64,000 bases of DNA from Catellatospora tritici. Lineage in GTDB: Bacteria > Actinomycetota > Actinomycetes > Mycobacteriales > Micromonosporaceae. Where the stretch lies: positions 805,905 to 869,904 of the forward strand of contig NZ_JAHRCY010000001.1 in the NCBI RefSeq assembly GCF_019083965.1. The letters are read 5' to 3'. Positions within the stretch are counted from its first letter, which is position 1; every line of letters starts with the position of its first letter. A program made the translations under genes and the position numbers. Below the pieces are notes generated by a model. That model was not told the origin of the DNA, did no database searches, and worked only from the letters and a program-made list of their open reading frames with translations. This document shows positions 18,284 to 26,600 of this stretch, one piece after another.

Positions 18284-18505
18284 GTGGGACTGATCAAGTG
18301 GCTGCGCGGCGGTAACGACACCGCCTCGACGGCGATGGTGTCGGCCGGGCTGGCCGAGATCGACGGACTGTTCCGCCCCACCAAGCACAAGCAGACCGAG
18401 CACGTCGAGGAGATGAAGCAGAAGCGCGTGGACGTGTCCAACGGCGCCGGCATCGACCTCGACCGCGGCGTGGCCGTCATCCGCGCCACCCCGAAGACCA
18501 CCTGA
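18284..18505 (+). CDS. Small hypothetical protein (DUF6191-like)
   Basis: A 73-residue protein beginning GTG (VGLIKWLRGG), with a central charged stretch KHKQTEHVEEMKQKRVDV and a C-terminal IDLDRGVAVIR strand. The pattern of a basic helix followed by an LDRGVAVIR end resembles small actinobacterial proteins named DUF6191; I assign this only tentatively. It is divergent from the RecB-like nuclease with a 90-bp spacer. Its stop is followed by a duplicated 128-bp repeat. Confidence 0.7.
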   Translation: MGLIKWLRGGNDTASTAMVSAGLAEIDGLFRPTKHKQTEHVEEMKQKRVDVSNGAGIDLDRGVAVIRATPKTT

Positions 18506-18530
18506 TCCACCGGTGGACGCCCCCATCGAC

Positions 18531-18780
18531 CGGCTTCCGTCCGCCGATGGTTGCCGCAAAGGAGCGTGACATCGCGCAGCGATGCAGCGACGCGCGGCTG
18601 CCATCGGCTTCCGGGACGGAAGCCCGCGGCCGCGGAGGCGGCCGCCAGCAACATCAACCGGCTTCCGTCCGCCGATGGTTGCCGCAAAGGAGCGTGACAT
18701 CGCGCAGCGATGCAGCGACGCGCGGCTGCCATCGGCTTCCGGGACGGAAGCCCGCGGCCGCGGAGGCGGCCGCCAGCAAC
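18531..18780. repeat. Two tandem copies of a 128-bp intergenic element
   Basis: Unit one spans 18531-18658 and unit two 18659-18780, effectively identical over 122 bp. Each begins CGGCTTCCGTCCGCCGATGG and later contains the related CCATCGGCTTCCGGGACGGA, so the unit is itself an imperfect inverted repeat. The second copy ends exactly at the marC stop codon. It fills the 275-bp space between convergent genes; no coding signal is seen in it. Confidence 0.92.
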
Positions 18781-19395
18781 TCAGTGCGCGGTCGTGTACA
18801 TCTCGACGAACGCGCCGATCGAGTCCGCCATCAGCTGCACCGCGATCGCCGCGAGCAGCAGACCCGCGATACGCGTCAGCACCTCGATGCCGCCCGGCCG
18901 CAGCACCTTCACGATGAACCCGGAATACCGCAGCACCAGCCACACCGCGACCATCACCGCCACGATGCCCAGCGCGATCGCGACATAGTCCCCCGGCGCG
19001 TCGGCCCGCCGGACGAACAGCATGGTCGCCACGATGGCACCTGGCCCGGCCAGCAGGGGCGTGCCCAGCGGCACCAGCGCGATGTTGGAGGTCGCCTGGT
19101 GGTCCGGGTCGTCGGCCTTGCCGGTCAGCAGCTCGAGCGCGACCAGCACCAGCAGCAGACCGCCCGCGCCCTGCAGCGCGGGCAGCTCGATGTGCAGGTA
19201 GTCCAGGATGGTCTGCCCGGCGACCGCGAACACCGCGATCACGCCGAGTGCGAGCGCGACGGCCTGCCAGGCGGCGCGGTGGCGCTCCCGGGCGGGCAGC
19301 GCTCCCGTCAGCGCGAGGAAGATCGGCACCATGCCCGGGGGGTCGGTGATGACGAGCAGGGTCACGAAAACTTCGCCGAAGAACTTCCAATCCAC
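18781..19395 (-). CDS. MarC-family integral membrane protein
   Basis: A 204-residue protein with six hydrophobic helices, matching the MarC/UPF0056 family. VTLLVITDPPGMVPIFLALT lies in the first helix, and PLGTPLLAGPGAIVATMLF mirrors it in the second half; the two are the family's inverted-repeat motifs. The transported substrate is unknown. GTG start. In streptomycetes a MarC gene also sits near a PHP phosphoesterase and a DUF6758 gene, as here, so the synteny supports the call. Confidence 0.92.
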   Translation of the reverse strand: MDWKFFGEVFVTLLVITDPPGMVPIFLALTGALPARERHRAAWQAVALALGVIAVFAVAGQTILDYLHIELPALQGAGGLLLVLVALELLTGKADDPDHQATSNIALVPLGTPLLAGPGAIVATMLFVRRADAPGDYVAIALGIVAVMVAVWLVLRYSGFIVKVLRPGGIEVLTRIAGLLLAAIAVQLMADSIGAFVEMYTTAH

Positions 19396-19426
19396 ACCGG
19401 ATGCATAGCACGGCGCGAGCCCCGGG

Positions 19427-20281
19427 TCAGCCGACTCCCGTGATCGGGGTGATGCCCGTCGCCGTGGCGAGGAGGCGTTCGAGCGCCTCGGGGGCGGTGG
19501 TGTACTCGCCGATGCGGACCTTCTTGTGCGTGCCGTGGTAGTCGGAGCTGCCGGTGGTGAACAGGCCCAGCTCGGCGGCGTGGCGGCGTACTTCGGCGCG
19601 TTCGGCGGGGCTGTGGTCGTGGTGGTCGGCCTCCAGCCCGTCCAGTCCGGCGGCGGCGAGTTCGGCGAAGAGGTGGTCGGGCACGACCTTGCCGCGTACG
19701 GAGGCGCGCGGATGGGCGAACACGGTGACGCCCCCGGCCGCCCGCACCAGGGACAGCGCTTCGAACACGTCCAGGTCGGTCTTGGGCAGGCGGTAGCGGC
19801 GGCCCAGCCACTGCGGCCCGAACGCCTCCTGCGTATCGGTGACGAGCCCGGCCCGGATCAGCGCCGCGGCCAGATGCGGACGCCCGACGGTGCCTCCGGC
19901 GGCGTGGGCGAGCACGTCGGCCCAGTCCACCGCGATGCCGTCGGCGCGCATCAGGTCGACCATGCGCTCGGCCCGGCCAAGCCGCGACTCGCGGACCCGG
20001 GCCAGCGCCGCGACGAGCTCCGGATGCTCGGGATCGAACAGGTATGCCAGCAGGTGCAGCGCGATCGACTCGTCCGGCCCGTGCCAGCGGCAGCTCAGCT
20101 CCGCCCCCCGGATGAGAGTGAGCCCGGCGGGCAGCGCGGCCGCCGCGGCGGCCCAGCCGCCGGTGGTGTCGTGGTCGGTGAGTGCCGCGACGGTCAGTCC
20201 CGCCGCGGCGGCCTGTCGCATCAGCTCGTCCGGCGGGGTCGTGCCGTCGCTTGCGGTGGAGTGCAGATGTAGATCGATCAT
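19427..20281 (-). CDS. PHP-domain metal-dependent phosphoesterase
   Basis: A 284-residue hydrolase. The N-terminal MIDLHLHSTASDG gives the first His-x-His metal ligands (His5, His7), TDHDTTGG the second set (about 37-41), and later histidines come in FAHPRASVRG and GSSDYHG. The family includes 3',5'-nucleoside bisphosphate phosphatases and exonucleases; the sequence is closest in style to the YciV/TrpH type. The start overlaps the stop of the upstream gene by ATGA. It therefore appears co-transcribed with a sigma factor and a membrane protein. Confidence 0.92.
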   Translation of the reverse strand: MIDLHLHSTASDGTTPPDELMRQAAAAGLTVAALTDHDTTGGWAAAAAALPAGLTLIRGAELSCRWHGPDESIALHLLAYLFDPEHPELVAALARVRESRLGRAERMVDLMRADGIAVDWADVLAHAAGGTVGRPHLAAALIRAGLVTDTQEAFGPQWLGRRYRLPKTDLDVFEALSLVRAAGGVTVFAHPRASVRGKVVPDHLFAELAAAGLDGLEADHHDHSPAERAEVRRHAAELGLFTTGSSDYHGTHKKVRIGEYTTAPEALERLLATATGITPITGVG

Positions 20282-21483
20282 GAGCCGTTGGTGCCGAACT
20301 CGGGCACCAGGGTCCAGTCGGGCGTGACGCCCTCGGGCATCTTGACGCCCAGCTGCGAGCCGTCGTGGCGGCAGGCGACGAGGCCGCCCTGCGGCGTCTC
20401 GGCGACAGCCTGGACACTGTCGGACGTCCACACCGCGGCCGTCTTCTCCCTGGCCGCACACACCGCCGTGATGACCAGCGAGTTCGGTTCGCTGATGCGG
20501 ACCGCGGCGGCGGCCCGGGTGCGCTGCAGGTCGATGATGCGCACCTTCTCGTCGGCGGTGATCGCCAGCCACCGGCCGTCGGGCGACATCGCGGCCGCCT
20601 GGTCCAGCCCGCCCGCGAGCCAGTCCTCGCAGCCCAGAGTCTGGCCGACCTTGAGACCGGTCTTGGTCGGGGTGACGTCGGTGAGGCAGTACGTGCCGTG
20701 GTCGTGGACGACCCCGACCGCGTCGCCGTCGGCGGCGCTGGCGTACACCGCGACGAGGGACTTCTGCCAGGTCTCGGAGTACCTGTCGGTGCCCGCGCTC
20801 CAGTAGTCGAAGTTGCCGTCCTTGCCGACCACGACCCCGTCCTCGACGAACGACACCGGGCGCAGCCCCTGCGGCACCGTGGTCGAGGCGAGCGGGACGC
20901 CCTGGCCCGGCTCGTTGACCTTCGTGACGGTCAGCCGGTCCTGGGTGACCGAGGCGATGCGGGAGCCGTCCGAGCTGATCGCCCAGCTGCTGGTGACCGG
21001 CAGCGCGACGCTGTTGTAGCCGTTGTCGTTCTGCACCCGCACCGTGCTGCCCTCGGAGTAGACCCAGCCGTCGGGCACGCGCGCGATCTGCCCGATGCGT
21101 CCGCTGCCCTCGAGGGTCACCTTGCGGCCGTCCTTGGTCCACACCTGCGCGCCGACCAGCAGGTCCACCAACTGCGGACTCTGCGGGCCACCGGCGGAGG
21201 TCAGGGCGACGGTGGCGGCGGGGCCGGTGCCGAACAGGTTCTGGAAGGTGAGCCGATTGGGGTCGGCGGGTTGCGCCGTACCCCCCATGCCCTGCAGGTA
21301 GAGCGCGCCGCCGACGACCGCGGCGAACGCGCCGAGCGTCGCCCCGGCGGTGGCGCCACGTCGCCGCCGGTCGCGGCGGCGGGCGCGGCGTATCGCACCT
21401 CCTGCCACGTCGACGGACGCAGGAGGGGTGTGCACGCGAGCCGCGAACATCTCGCGCAGCTCGTCCTCAAGCATGGTGGTCAC
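20278..21483 (-). CDS. Membrane-anchored protein coupled to a SigE-family sigma factor
   Basis: A 401-residue protein: a short cytoplasmic N-terminus (LEDELREMFAARVHTPP), an Arg-rich stop, one membrane helix (about 46-62) and an extracytoplasmic domain of about 330 residues. The outer domain shows repeating strands with AISSDGSRIASV and AMSPDGRWLAIT, typical of WD/TolB-like beta-propellers. The GTG start overlaps the sigma factor stop (GTGA). Position and topology suggest an anti-sigma-like or sensor partner, although no zinc-binding anti-sigma motif is visible. MLEDEL at 21474 is the alternative start. Confidence 0.82.
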   Translation of the reverse strand: MTTMLEDELREMFAARVHTPPASVDVAGGAIRRARRRDRRRRGATAGATLGAFAAVVGGALYLQGMGGTAQPADPNRLTFQNLFGTGPAATVALTSAGGPQSPQLVDLLVGAQVWTKDGRKVTLEGSGRIGQIARVPDGWVYSEGSTVRVQNDNGYNSVALPVTSSWAISSDGSRIASVTQDRLTVTKVNEPGQGVPLASTTVPQGLRPVSFVEDGVVVGKDGNFDYWSAGTDRYSETWQKSLVAVYASAADGDAVGVVHDHGTYCLTDVTPTKTGLKVGQTLGCEDWLAGGLDQAAAMSPDGRWLAITADEKVRIIDLQRTRAAAAVRISEPNSLVITAVCAAREKTAAVWTSDSVQAVAETPQGGLVACRHDGSQLGVKMPEGVTPDWTLVPEFGTNGS

Positions 21484-22196
21484 CGCCCGGATCGGCCGAC
21501 CGGCACACGTGCCGGTCCTGCTGCTTCCCTCCGAGGCGCCGGTACGACCGGAACCGGCTGCGTGGGCGCCGGCACGGCCGCCGCGTCGGTGGTGCCGCCC
21601 GTGATCAGGCCCGGTACCAACTCCGGAACGACCATGTCGGGCACCTGACGGGCTGTCACCCGCGGTGTCGCCTCCGTGACCGAAGGCAGCCTGCCGGTGA
21701 CACCCTCGGCAGCCAGCTTCTGCCGCAGCGTCCCCAGGGCCCGTGAGGTCTGGCTTTTCACGGTTCCTGGCGAGATCTGCAACATCGCGGCCGTCTGCGC
21801 CTCGGACATGTCCTCGTAGAAACGCAGGACCAGCACGGCGCGTTGTCGCGCGGGCAGAGCTTTGACATGTTTCCACAACACGTCGCGGTCGAGCTGCTCT
21901 TCGAGGTTGTCCGGGGCGGCCCGTTCGGGCAGGAACTCGGTGGGGCGCTCGCCGTGCCAGCGCCGTCGCCACCAACTGGTCGCGGTGTTGACCAGCACGC
22001 GCCGGGCGTACGGTTCCACCGCCTCGATCTGCCCCAGCCGCTTCCACGCGAGGTAGGTCTTGGTCAACGCGGTCTGCAGCAGGTCCTCCGCCGTGGACCA
22101 GTCGCCGGCCAGCAGGTAGGCGGTGCGCAGCAGCGCGGCCGACCGTGCGGTGACGAAGTCGCGGAACTCCTCCTCCATCGCGGAGTGGTGACCCAC
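21480..22196 (-). CDS. SigE-family ECF RNA polymerase sigma factor
   Basis: A 238-residue extracytoplasmic-function sigma factor. Region 2 starts FRDFVTARSAALLRTAYLLAGDWSTAEDLLQTAL (residues about 10-43) and contains WWRRRW. Region 4 is LPARQRAVLVLRFYEDMSEAQTAAML followed by the GTVKSQTSRAL recognition helix. A Pro/Val-rich tail of about 65 residues follows, unusual in length for the class. The GTG at 22196 is chosen because GGGAGGT lies seven bases upstream; the frame is open to 22232. It is the first gene of an operon with the membrane beta-propeller and PHP genes. Confidence 0.93.
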   Translation of the reverse strand: MGHHSAMEEEFRDFVTARSAALLRTAYLLAGDWSTAEDLLQTALTKTYLAWKRLGQIEAVEPYARRVLVNTATSWWRRRWHGERPTEFLPERAAPDNLEEQLDRDVLWKHVKALPARQRAVLVLRFYEDMSEAQTAAMLQISPGTVKSQTSRALGTLRQKLAAEGVTGRLPSVTEATPRVTARQVPDMVVPELVPGLITGGTTDAAAVPAPTQPVPVVPAPRREAAGPARVPVGRSGR

Positions 22197-22420
22197 CGAC
22201 GCACCTCCCATCGCGGGCGTGCACCCCAGCACGCCCGACCGGGCACGCCAAGCGCGCCCTCACCCCGTGGAGAGGTCCGCTGCCGAAACCCGCGGCGATG
22301 GATACCACGTATGCGCGTACCTCACCGCACACACTTGCATATGAGCGCTACCGGATCTAGATCTGGCAGGACATTTTCCTAGTCACCTAACAGGCGGAAC
22401 CCAGGAAGCTGCTCGCGCGT

Positions 22421-23281
22421 CTATTCCTCTTCGGTCTCGCGTCCAAGACGCGCCTCGACCGCGGCGGGCTCGTACATCTCCTCGACGATGCGAAGGTAGA
22501 GCTCGTTCGGGTTGGGCATGTGGTCGACCTTGCTCAGCGCCTGGTCCTGACCGGCCGACTCGAGCACGAAGGTGCCGTAGTTGAGCATGCGCCCCAGCGG
22601 CGACTGCTCGTATTTCATGTCGGTCACCTTGAGCAGCGGCATCATCGCGACCTTGCGAGTGATCAGTCCCTGCACGAGCATCAGCCGCTTGTTGGTGAGG
22701 ATGAACCGGTCGAAATACCAGTCCAGCACGGTGAAGGCGACCCAGCCCATCACCAGCGCCCACACCACGACCGCCATCACCCAGACACCGGCGCCGGTCT
22801 GCTTGGCCAGGAAGCCCGACAGATAGCCGAGCGCGAACGTGGCCAGCACCCCGATCAGGATCGGGTTGGTCAGGTGCACCCAGTGCCGCTTCCACTCACC
22901 CCGGTAGCGCTCCGTCGGGAACAGGTAGCGGGCGACCATGGTGCTCGGCTCGTCCTCGAGCGGGAGCACACGGCGCGGCCCGATCGGCACGCCAGAGGAG
23001 TCGAACCGCAGTCCGGCCAGCTCTTCCTCGGAGAAATGAGGAATCTCCTCGGCGGGTGGCGGCGGCGTCTCGCCCGGAGGGGCACCGGCCCCCGCTGTGG
23101 CGCCCGCGGCCGCCCCGACCGTGGCCTTGCCGACGAAATGCGGATACTCCTCGGCGTGGGCTTCGGCGCGCGTGCGTGGGATCGACTCCGTGTCACGCTC
23201 ACGCCGGCCGGGCCAATCCGGACCGTCCTGGCCCGCACCCGGCTCGTCGCTCGGCTCCTCCGGCCCCAGCCCGCCGATCAT
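22421..23281 (-). CDS. Bacterial PH (YdbS-like) membrane protein
   Basis: A 286-residue protein with a disordered acidic, Pro/Ala-rich first 110 residues, then two membrane helices (about 140-160 and 170-190) and a bacterial pleckstrin-like domain. This domain runs RFILTNKRLMLVQGLITRKVAMMPLLKVTDMKYEQS, the YdbS/DUF304 signature, with the GTFVLESAGQ strand after it. Function unknown; PH-like proteins of this type are envelope-associated. The long charged N-terminus is not usual for the family and may bind partners. It is preceded by a small membrane-protein gene in the same direction. Confidence 0.86.
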   Translation of the reverse strand: MIGGLGPEEPSDEPGAGQDGPDWPGRRERDTESIPRTRAEAHAEEYPHFVGKATVGAAAGATAGAGAPPGETPPPPAEEIPHFSEEELAGLRFDSSGVPIGPRRVLPLEDEPSTMVARYLFPTERYRGEWKRHWVHLTNPILIGVLATFALGYLSGFLAKQTGAGVWVMAVVVWALVMGWVAFTVLDWYFDRFILTNKRLMLVQGLITRKVAMMPLLKVTDMKYEQSPLGRMLNYGTFVLESAGQDQALSKVDHMPNPNELYLRIVEEMYEPAAVEARLGRETEEE

Positions 23282-23285
23282 CGGG

Positions 23286-23444
23286 TCAGGCGACCAGGCT
23301 GCCGAAGAAGTCGCCGAAGCCCTGGGCGATGTCCATGACGGTGCCGCCCAGTGTCTTCACGACGTTCGCCGCAGAATCAGGCCGGAACGCCACGAAGAAG
23401 ATCAGAAAGGCGATGCCGCCCCAGGTAAGGATCTTCTTGAGCAT
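23286..23444 (-). CDS. Small single-pass membrane protein
   Basis: A 52-residue protein starting MLKKILTWGGIAFLIFFVAF, one membrane helix directly at the N-terminus, followed by an amphipathic VVKTLGGTVMDIAQGFGDFFGSL tail. The ATG at 23444 is favoured over an upstream ATG because GGGGGAGAG lies 6-8 bases before it. The gene ends five bases before the PH-domain gene starts, so the two are surely one transcript. No family name; possibly an accessory subunit of the neighbour. Confidence 0.82.
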   Translation of the reverse strand: MLKKILTWGGIAFLIFFVAFRPDSAANVVKTLGGTVMDIAQGFGDFFGSLVA

Positions 23445-23607
23445 GTCGCTCTCTCCCCCTCCGCCTCGTCCACTGTCCGTGTCCACACGACGTTTCCGTG
23501 GCCGCGGCGAGACTCAGCGTATCAGTAACGATGCCTGCCGAGAATCATTAAGGCACATCCTGGGCGGCCATGTAGCAGCGTCCGAACAGGAAAGTTAGAA
23601 AGCTGAC

Positions 23608-24264
23608 TCAGTGAGCGCCGACCAGGCGCGGAGAGAGCGCGCCGTACACCAGTTCGGCCGGGAGCCAGTCCGCCAGATCGTGCAGGACGACGTCCTCGGT
23701 CAACAGGTAGCCCGCCTGTGCGGGCCAGGTCACGGCGTACAGCCAGCGGCCGCGGGCCTCGCCCACGTACACGCTGCGGTCGTCCGGGGCGGCTACCGCC
23801 CACAGTGGAGTGGGATGCCCGGCGACCTTGAGCTTCGCGTTCGAGCCGTGGTCGGCCGGGGGGTGGGTCAGGCTCGGACCGGGGTCGGGGCCGGGGATGC
23901 CGGCGTACCGGGCGCCCAAGCCCACGCCGGGGTCCTCCGACACCAGCACCACATCGGCCGGGCCGTCGCTGAAGGGGGTCGGTCCGCTGCACGCCAGCAC
24001 CGTGGCGACCACGCCCGCCCGCTCGTCGCCCGCCCAGCCCACGCCGGTGACAGTCCAGCCGGTCGGCAGCGGCCACAGGCACCACAACGGCATTCCGGTG
24101 GCGGCGGCACGGCTGGTGGCGGCGGCGAAGACCTCATGGTTGACGTGCGCCGCGGTGTGCAGCGGCGGCACCTGCCCATCCCGGTCACAGAGCCATCCGG
24201 AGTGAGCCAGACCCGGCGGCCGCAACGCGCCACCACACCGCGGACAGGACACCGCGAGACCCAT
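23608..24264 (-). CDS. DUF6758-family protein
   Basis: A 218-residue protein beginning MGLAVSCPRCGGALRPP, a rubredoxin-like knuckle whose second half is WLCDRDG. Then comes the body typical of DUF6758: PLPTGWTVTGVGWAGDERAG, VVLVSEDPGVGLGARYAG, and GEARGRWLYAVTWPAQAGYLL. The family is widespread in Actinobacteria and found near PHP and MarC genes; its function is unknown. The start at MGLAVS follows the family's N-terminus; an upstream ATG at 24312 would add a CLTC pair and cannot be excluded. Confidence 0.87.
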   Translation of the reverse strand: MGLAVSCPRCGGALRPPGLAHSGWLCDRDGQVPPLHTAAHVNHEVFAAATSRAAATGMPLWCLWPLPTGWTVTGVGWAGDERAGVVATVLACSGPTPFSDGPADVVLVSEDPGVGLGARYAGIPGPDPGPSLTHPPADHGSNAKLKVAGHPTPLWAVAAPDDRSVYVGEARGRWLYAVTWPAQAGYLLTEDVVLHDLADWLPAELVYGALSPRLVGAH

Positions 24265-24403
24265 GAGCCCACTGTCCGCCCGAGGATCGGCGCACGTCAA
24301 GCAAGTACCCATGATCGACTGACGTTTCCCTCGACGTGGGGCGGACTTCCTCCCCAAGATCGCCGTCACGGGACGGAAAGACGGTTTCGGCCCGCCGCCG
24401 GGT

Positions 24404-25027
24404 TCAGGCGGGCGGGGCGGCGTACGCGCGGATCCAGGCGTGCATCGCCACCGCCGAGGCGACTCCGGCATTGATCGAGCGGGTCGAGCCGTACTGCGCG
24501 ATGCTGAACATGCGGTCGCAGGCGGCGCGGGCGGCCTCGGACAGGCCCGGCCCCTCCTGGCCGAACAGCAGCACGCAGTGGCGCGGCAGCGTGGCCGACT
24601 CCAGCGGCAGGCTGCCCGGGAGGTTGTCGATGCCGATCACCTCCAGCCCGCTGCCGTGGGCGAAGGAGACGAACTCGGCGACCGTCTCGTGATGACGTAC
24701 GTGCTGGTAGCGGTCGGTGACCATGGCGCCGCGCCGGTTCCAGCGGCGACGGCCGACGATGTGCACCTGGGCGGCCAGGAACGCGTTGGCGGTGCGCACC
24801 ACGGTGCCGATGTTGAAGTCGTGCTGCCAGTTCTCGATGGCGACGTGGAAGTCGTGCCGACGGGCGTCGAGGTCGGCGACGATCGCCTCCAGCCGCCAGT
24901 AGCGGTAGCGGTCCACCACGTTGCGGCGGTCACCCTCGGCCAGCAGCTGCGGGTCGTAGTGCGGGTCGGTCGGCCACGGGGCGGGCCAGGGGCCGACCCC
25001 GACCTCCAGCTCGTCGTCGGCGTTCAC
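24404..25027 (-). CDS. TrmH-family (SpoU) RNA methyltransferase
   Basis: SAM-dependent 2'-O-ribose methyltransferase of the SPOUT superfamily (207 aa). Motif 1 FNIGTVVRTANAF is near residue 72, motif 2 LFGQEGPGLS near 155 and motif 3 SINAGVASAVAMHAW near 187, which together make the trefoil-knot cofactor site. The target (tRNA or rRNA) cannot be read from the sequence. GTG start (VNADDELEV). A palindromic repeat precedes it, between it and the gene at 25157. Confidence 0.92.
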   Translation of the reverse strand: MNADDELEVGVGPWPAPWPTDPHYDPQLLAEGDRRNVVDRYRYWRLEAIVADLDARRHDFHVAIENWQHDFNIGTVVRTANAFLAAQVHIVGRRRWNRRGAMVTDRYQHVRHHETVAEFVSFAHGSGLEVIGIDNLPGSLPLESATLPRHCVLLFGQEGPGLSEAARAACDRMFSIAQYGSTRSINAGVASAVAMHAWIRAYAAPPA

Positions 25028-25074
25028 AAGCTCAGGAGCTTATCTCGGCCGCCCCTACCCGCCCCGACCGGAAA

Positions 25075-25122
25075 AGGAAGGGCCCCCGCACACCGCTTCG
25101 CGAGGTGAACGGGACCCTTCAA
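25075..25122. repeat. Palindromic repeat, diverged member of the AAGGGGCCC group
   Basis: Arms GAAGGGCCC (25077-25085) and GGGACCCTTC (25111-25120) flank CACCGCTTCGCGAGGTG. Read on the minus strand it begins GTTGAAGGG and ends GGGCCCTTCC, echoing the elements at 7985 and 38657 but with a different loop. It lies between two minus-strand genes and could terminate the upstream one. Confidence 0.7.
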
Positions 25123-25156
25123 CGGCGACCACCCGGCGGAGCGGGCGGTGTGGCGG

Positions 25157-25690
25157 TCAGACGTTGCGCAGCGCCAGCTGCAGCTCGTCCAGGAAATTCT
25201 GCTCGGCCGGGCTGCGCACGACCCCACCGAAGCCCAGCAGGCCTCCGGTGCGGGCCGCGCCGCAGACGCGGTCGGCGATGGCCTCCAGCCAGCCGCGGTA
25301 TGCGACGGCGTCGGCCGGCGTGGCCCGAGCGTCGAGCACCAGCGCGGCGGCGCGGCAGCTCACCAGCACCTCGGCGATGGCGTGCGGCGGGTCGCGGAAC
25401 TGCTCGGCGGTCGGCGGGTTCGGGTCGGCCTCGGCGTAGATGGCTCCCACGATGGCCTTCACCAGGTCGGAATCGGAGTCGGCTCCGGCGGCGATGGCGT
25501 TGATGCCCGCGATTCCCTCGTCGACGGTACGGCGGTCGCTGTCCGGCTCGGCTGAGGTTGCGGCGATCATGATGCGAGCGGGCAGCCGGGTCAGCAGCTC
25601 CCACTCGTGCGACTCGAAGGTCAGCGGGGCGATCTCCCGCCGGTACATCTGGCGGGCGACGAGGTGATCTGCAGCGAATTGGCTCGGCAT
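25157..25690 (-). CDS. Conserved hypothetical protein, 177 aa
   Basis: No family recognised. A soluble, mainly helical protein without signal peptide. The first third is basic and the middle acidic (SAEPDSDRRTVDEGIAGI, ADSDSDLVKAIVGAIYAEADP). The last part, GLLGFGGVVRSPAEQNFLDELQLAL, looks like an amphipathic helix. ATG start at 25690 (MPSQFAAD), 61 bp from the HTTM-protein stop, so it may belong to the operon of the two genes upstream. It could be a TerB-like helical protein, but I have no motif to prove it. Confidence 0.72.
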   Translation of the reverse strand: MPSQFAADHLVARQMYRREIAPLTFESHEWELLTRLPARIMIAATSAEPDSDRRTVDEGIAGINAIAAGADSDSDLVKAIVGAIYAEADPNPPTAEQFRDPPHAIAEVLVSCRAAALVLDARATPADAVAYRGWLEAIADRVCGAARTGGLLGFGGVVRSPAEQNFLDELQLALRNV

Positions 25691-25751
25691 GGCGGACCTC
25701 CTGCCGTCAGCATATGCCGAGGCTGAGCAGGCGCGGCCCGAAGCGAACCAA

Positions 25752-26600
25752 TCACCCGACCGGGACGGCCCGCCGTTCCCGCAGCCGCCGCACCCGTTCC
25801 GCCACCCGGTCCGCGGCCCGCTCCAGCGGCAGGAACGCCAGCAGTGCCACCAGGTGCGGCAGGAACGAGATCGTGATCATCGAGAAGGTGACCACATGGA
25901 ACGAGTAGAAGAAGGCCACCGCGCGCAGCCGCCACTTCTCCGGCAGCGCGAAGACCAGGGGGCTGGCCAGTTCGAAGGCCATGATGCCGATCTGCGCCAG
26001 AATCAACAGGTACGGCACCGGCGCGATCAGGTGCGCCAGCTCGGTGCCCCGGCGCAGGATCGCGCGGGCCAGCACCGACCCGGTCATCCACTCCGGGCCG
26101 CCGTAGCGCAGCTTCGCCCAGGCCGCGAGGAAGTACGTCGCCACCACCGCGAGCTGGACCATCCGCAGCGCCCAGCCGGCGCGCTCGCTCGGTTCGCGGT
26201 CGCGCCAGCGGGCCGCGCCGCAGGTCGGCAACACGGCCAGCGCCACCAGGAAGCCGAACCGGTCGTGGTCCACCTTCCCGTAGCTCATCGCGATGATCAT
26301 CCACTCGAAGTAGAGCAGGAAGACCGTCCAGCCGAGCAGCCGTGGCGCGCGGCCGGTGGCCGCCGCCAGCGCGGCGACGAGCAGCAGCCAGAAGATCGAC
26401 TGGACCAGCAGCGAGGTCGGCACGGGCAGGTGCAGCACCCGGGCGATCCACAGCGGCTGGTAGAGCTGACCGTCGACCGAGCCGTGCGCGCGCACCCACG
26501 GGGTGAACACGACCAGGTCCAGGGCGGCGAACAGGTAGACCACGGTGCGCAGGAGCGCCACCCGCCCGCGCGGCACGGGCGCGAACAGCCACTTCGTCAC
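25752..26600 (-). CDS. HTTM-type integral membrane protein
   Basis: A 282-residue membrane protein with about seven hydrophobic helices. YLFAALDLVVFTPWVRAHG, the YFEWMIIAMSYGKVDHDRFG loop and the late YSFHVVTFSMITISFLPHLVALL resemble the HTTM fold shared with vitamin K-dependent gamma-carboxylase. No catalytic carboxylase Lys motif can be claimed. It is often mis-named a transporter permease. GTG start (VTKWLFAP) overlapping the upstream stop by GTGA, so it is translated with the 147-residue partner. Confidence 0.78.
   Translation of the reverse strand: MTKWLFAPVPRGRVALLRTVVYLFAALDLVVFTPWVRAHGSVDGQLYQPLWIARVLHLPVPTSLLVQSIFWLLLVAALAAATGRAPRLLGWTVFLLYFEWMIIAMSYGKVDHDRFGFLVALAVLPTCGAARWRDREPSERAGWALRMVQLAVVATYFLAAWAKLRYGGPEWMTGSVLARAILRRGTELAHLIAPVPYLLILAQIGIMAFELASPLVFALPEKWRLRAVAFFYSFHVVTFSMITISFLPHLVALLAFLPLERAADRVAERVRRLRERRAVPVG

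Noticed and set aside
18531..18780. Insertion sequence
   Set aside because: The 128-bp units contain no transposase frame and no flanking target duplication that I can see.
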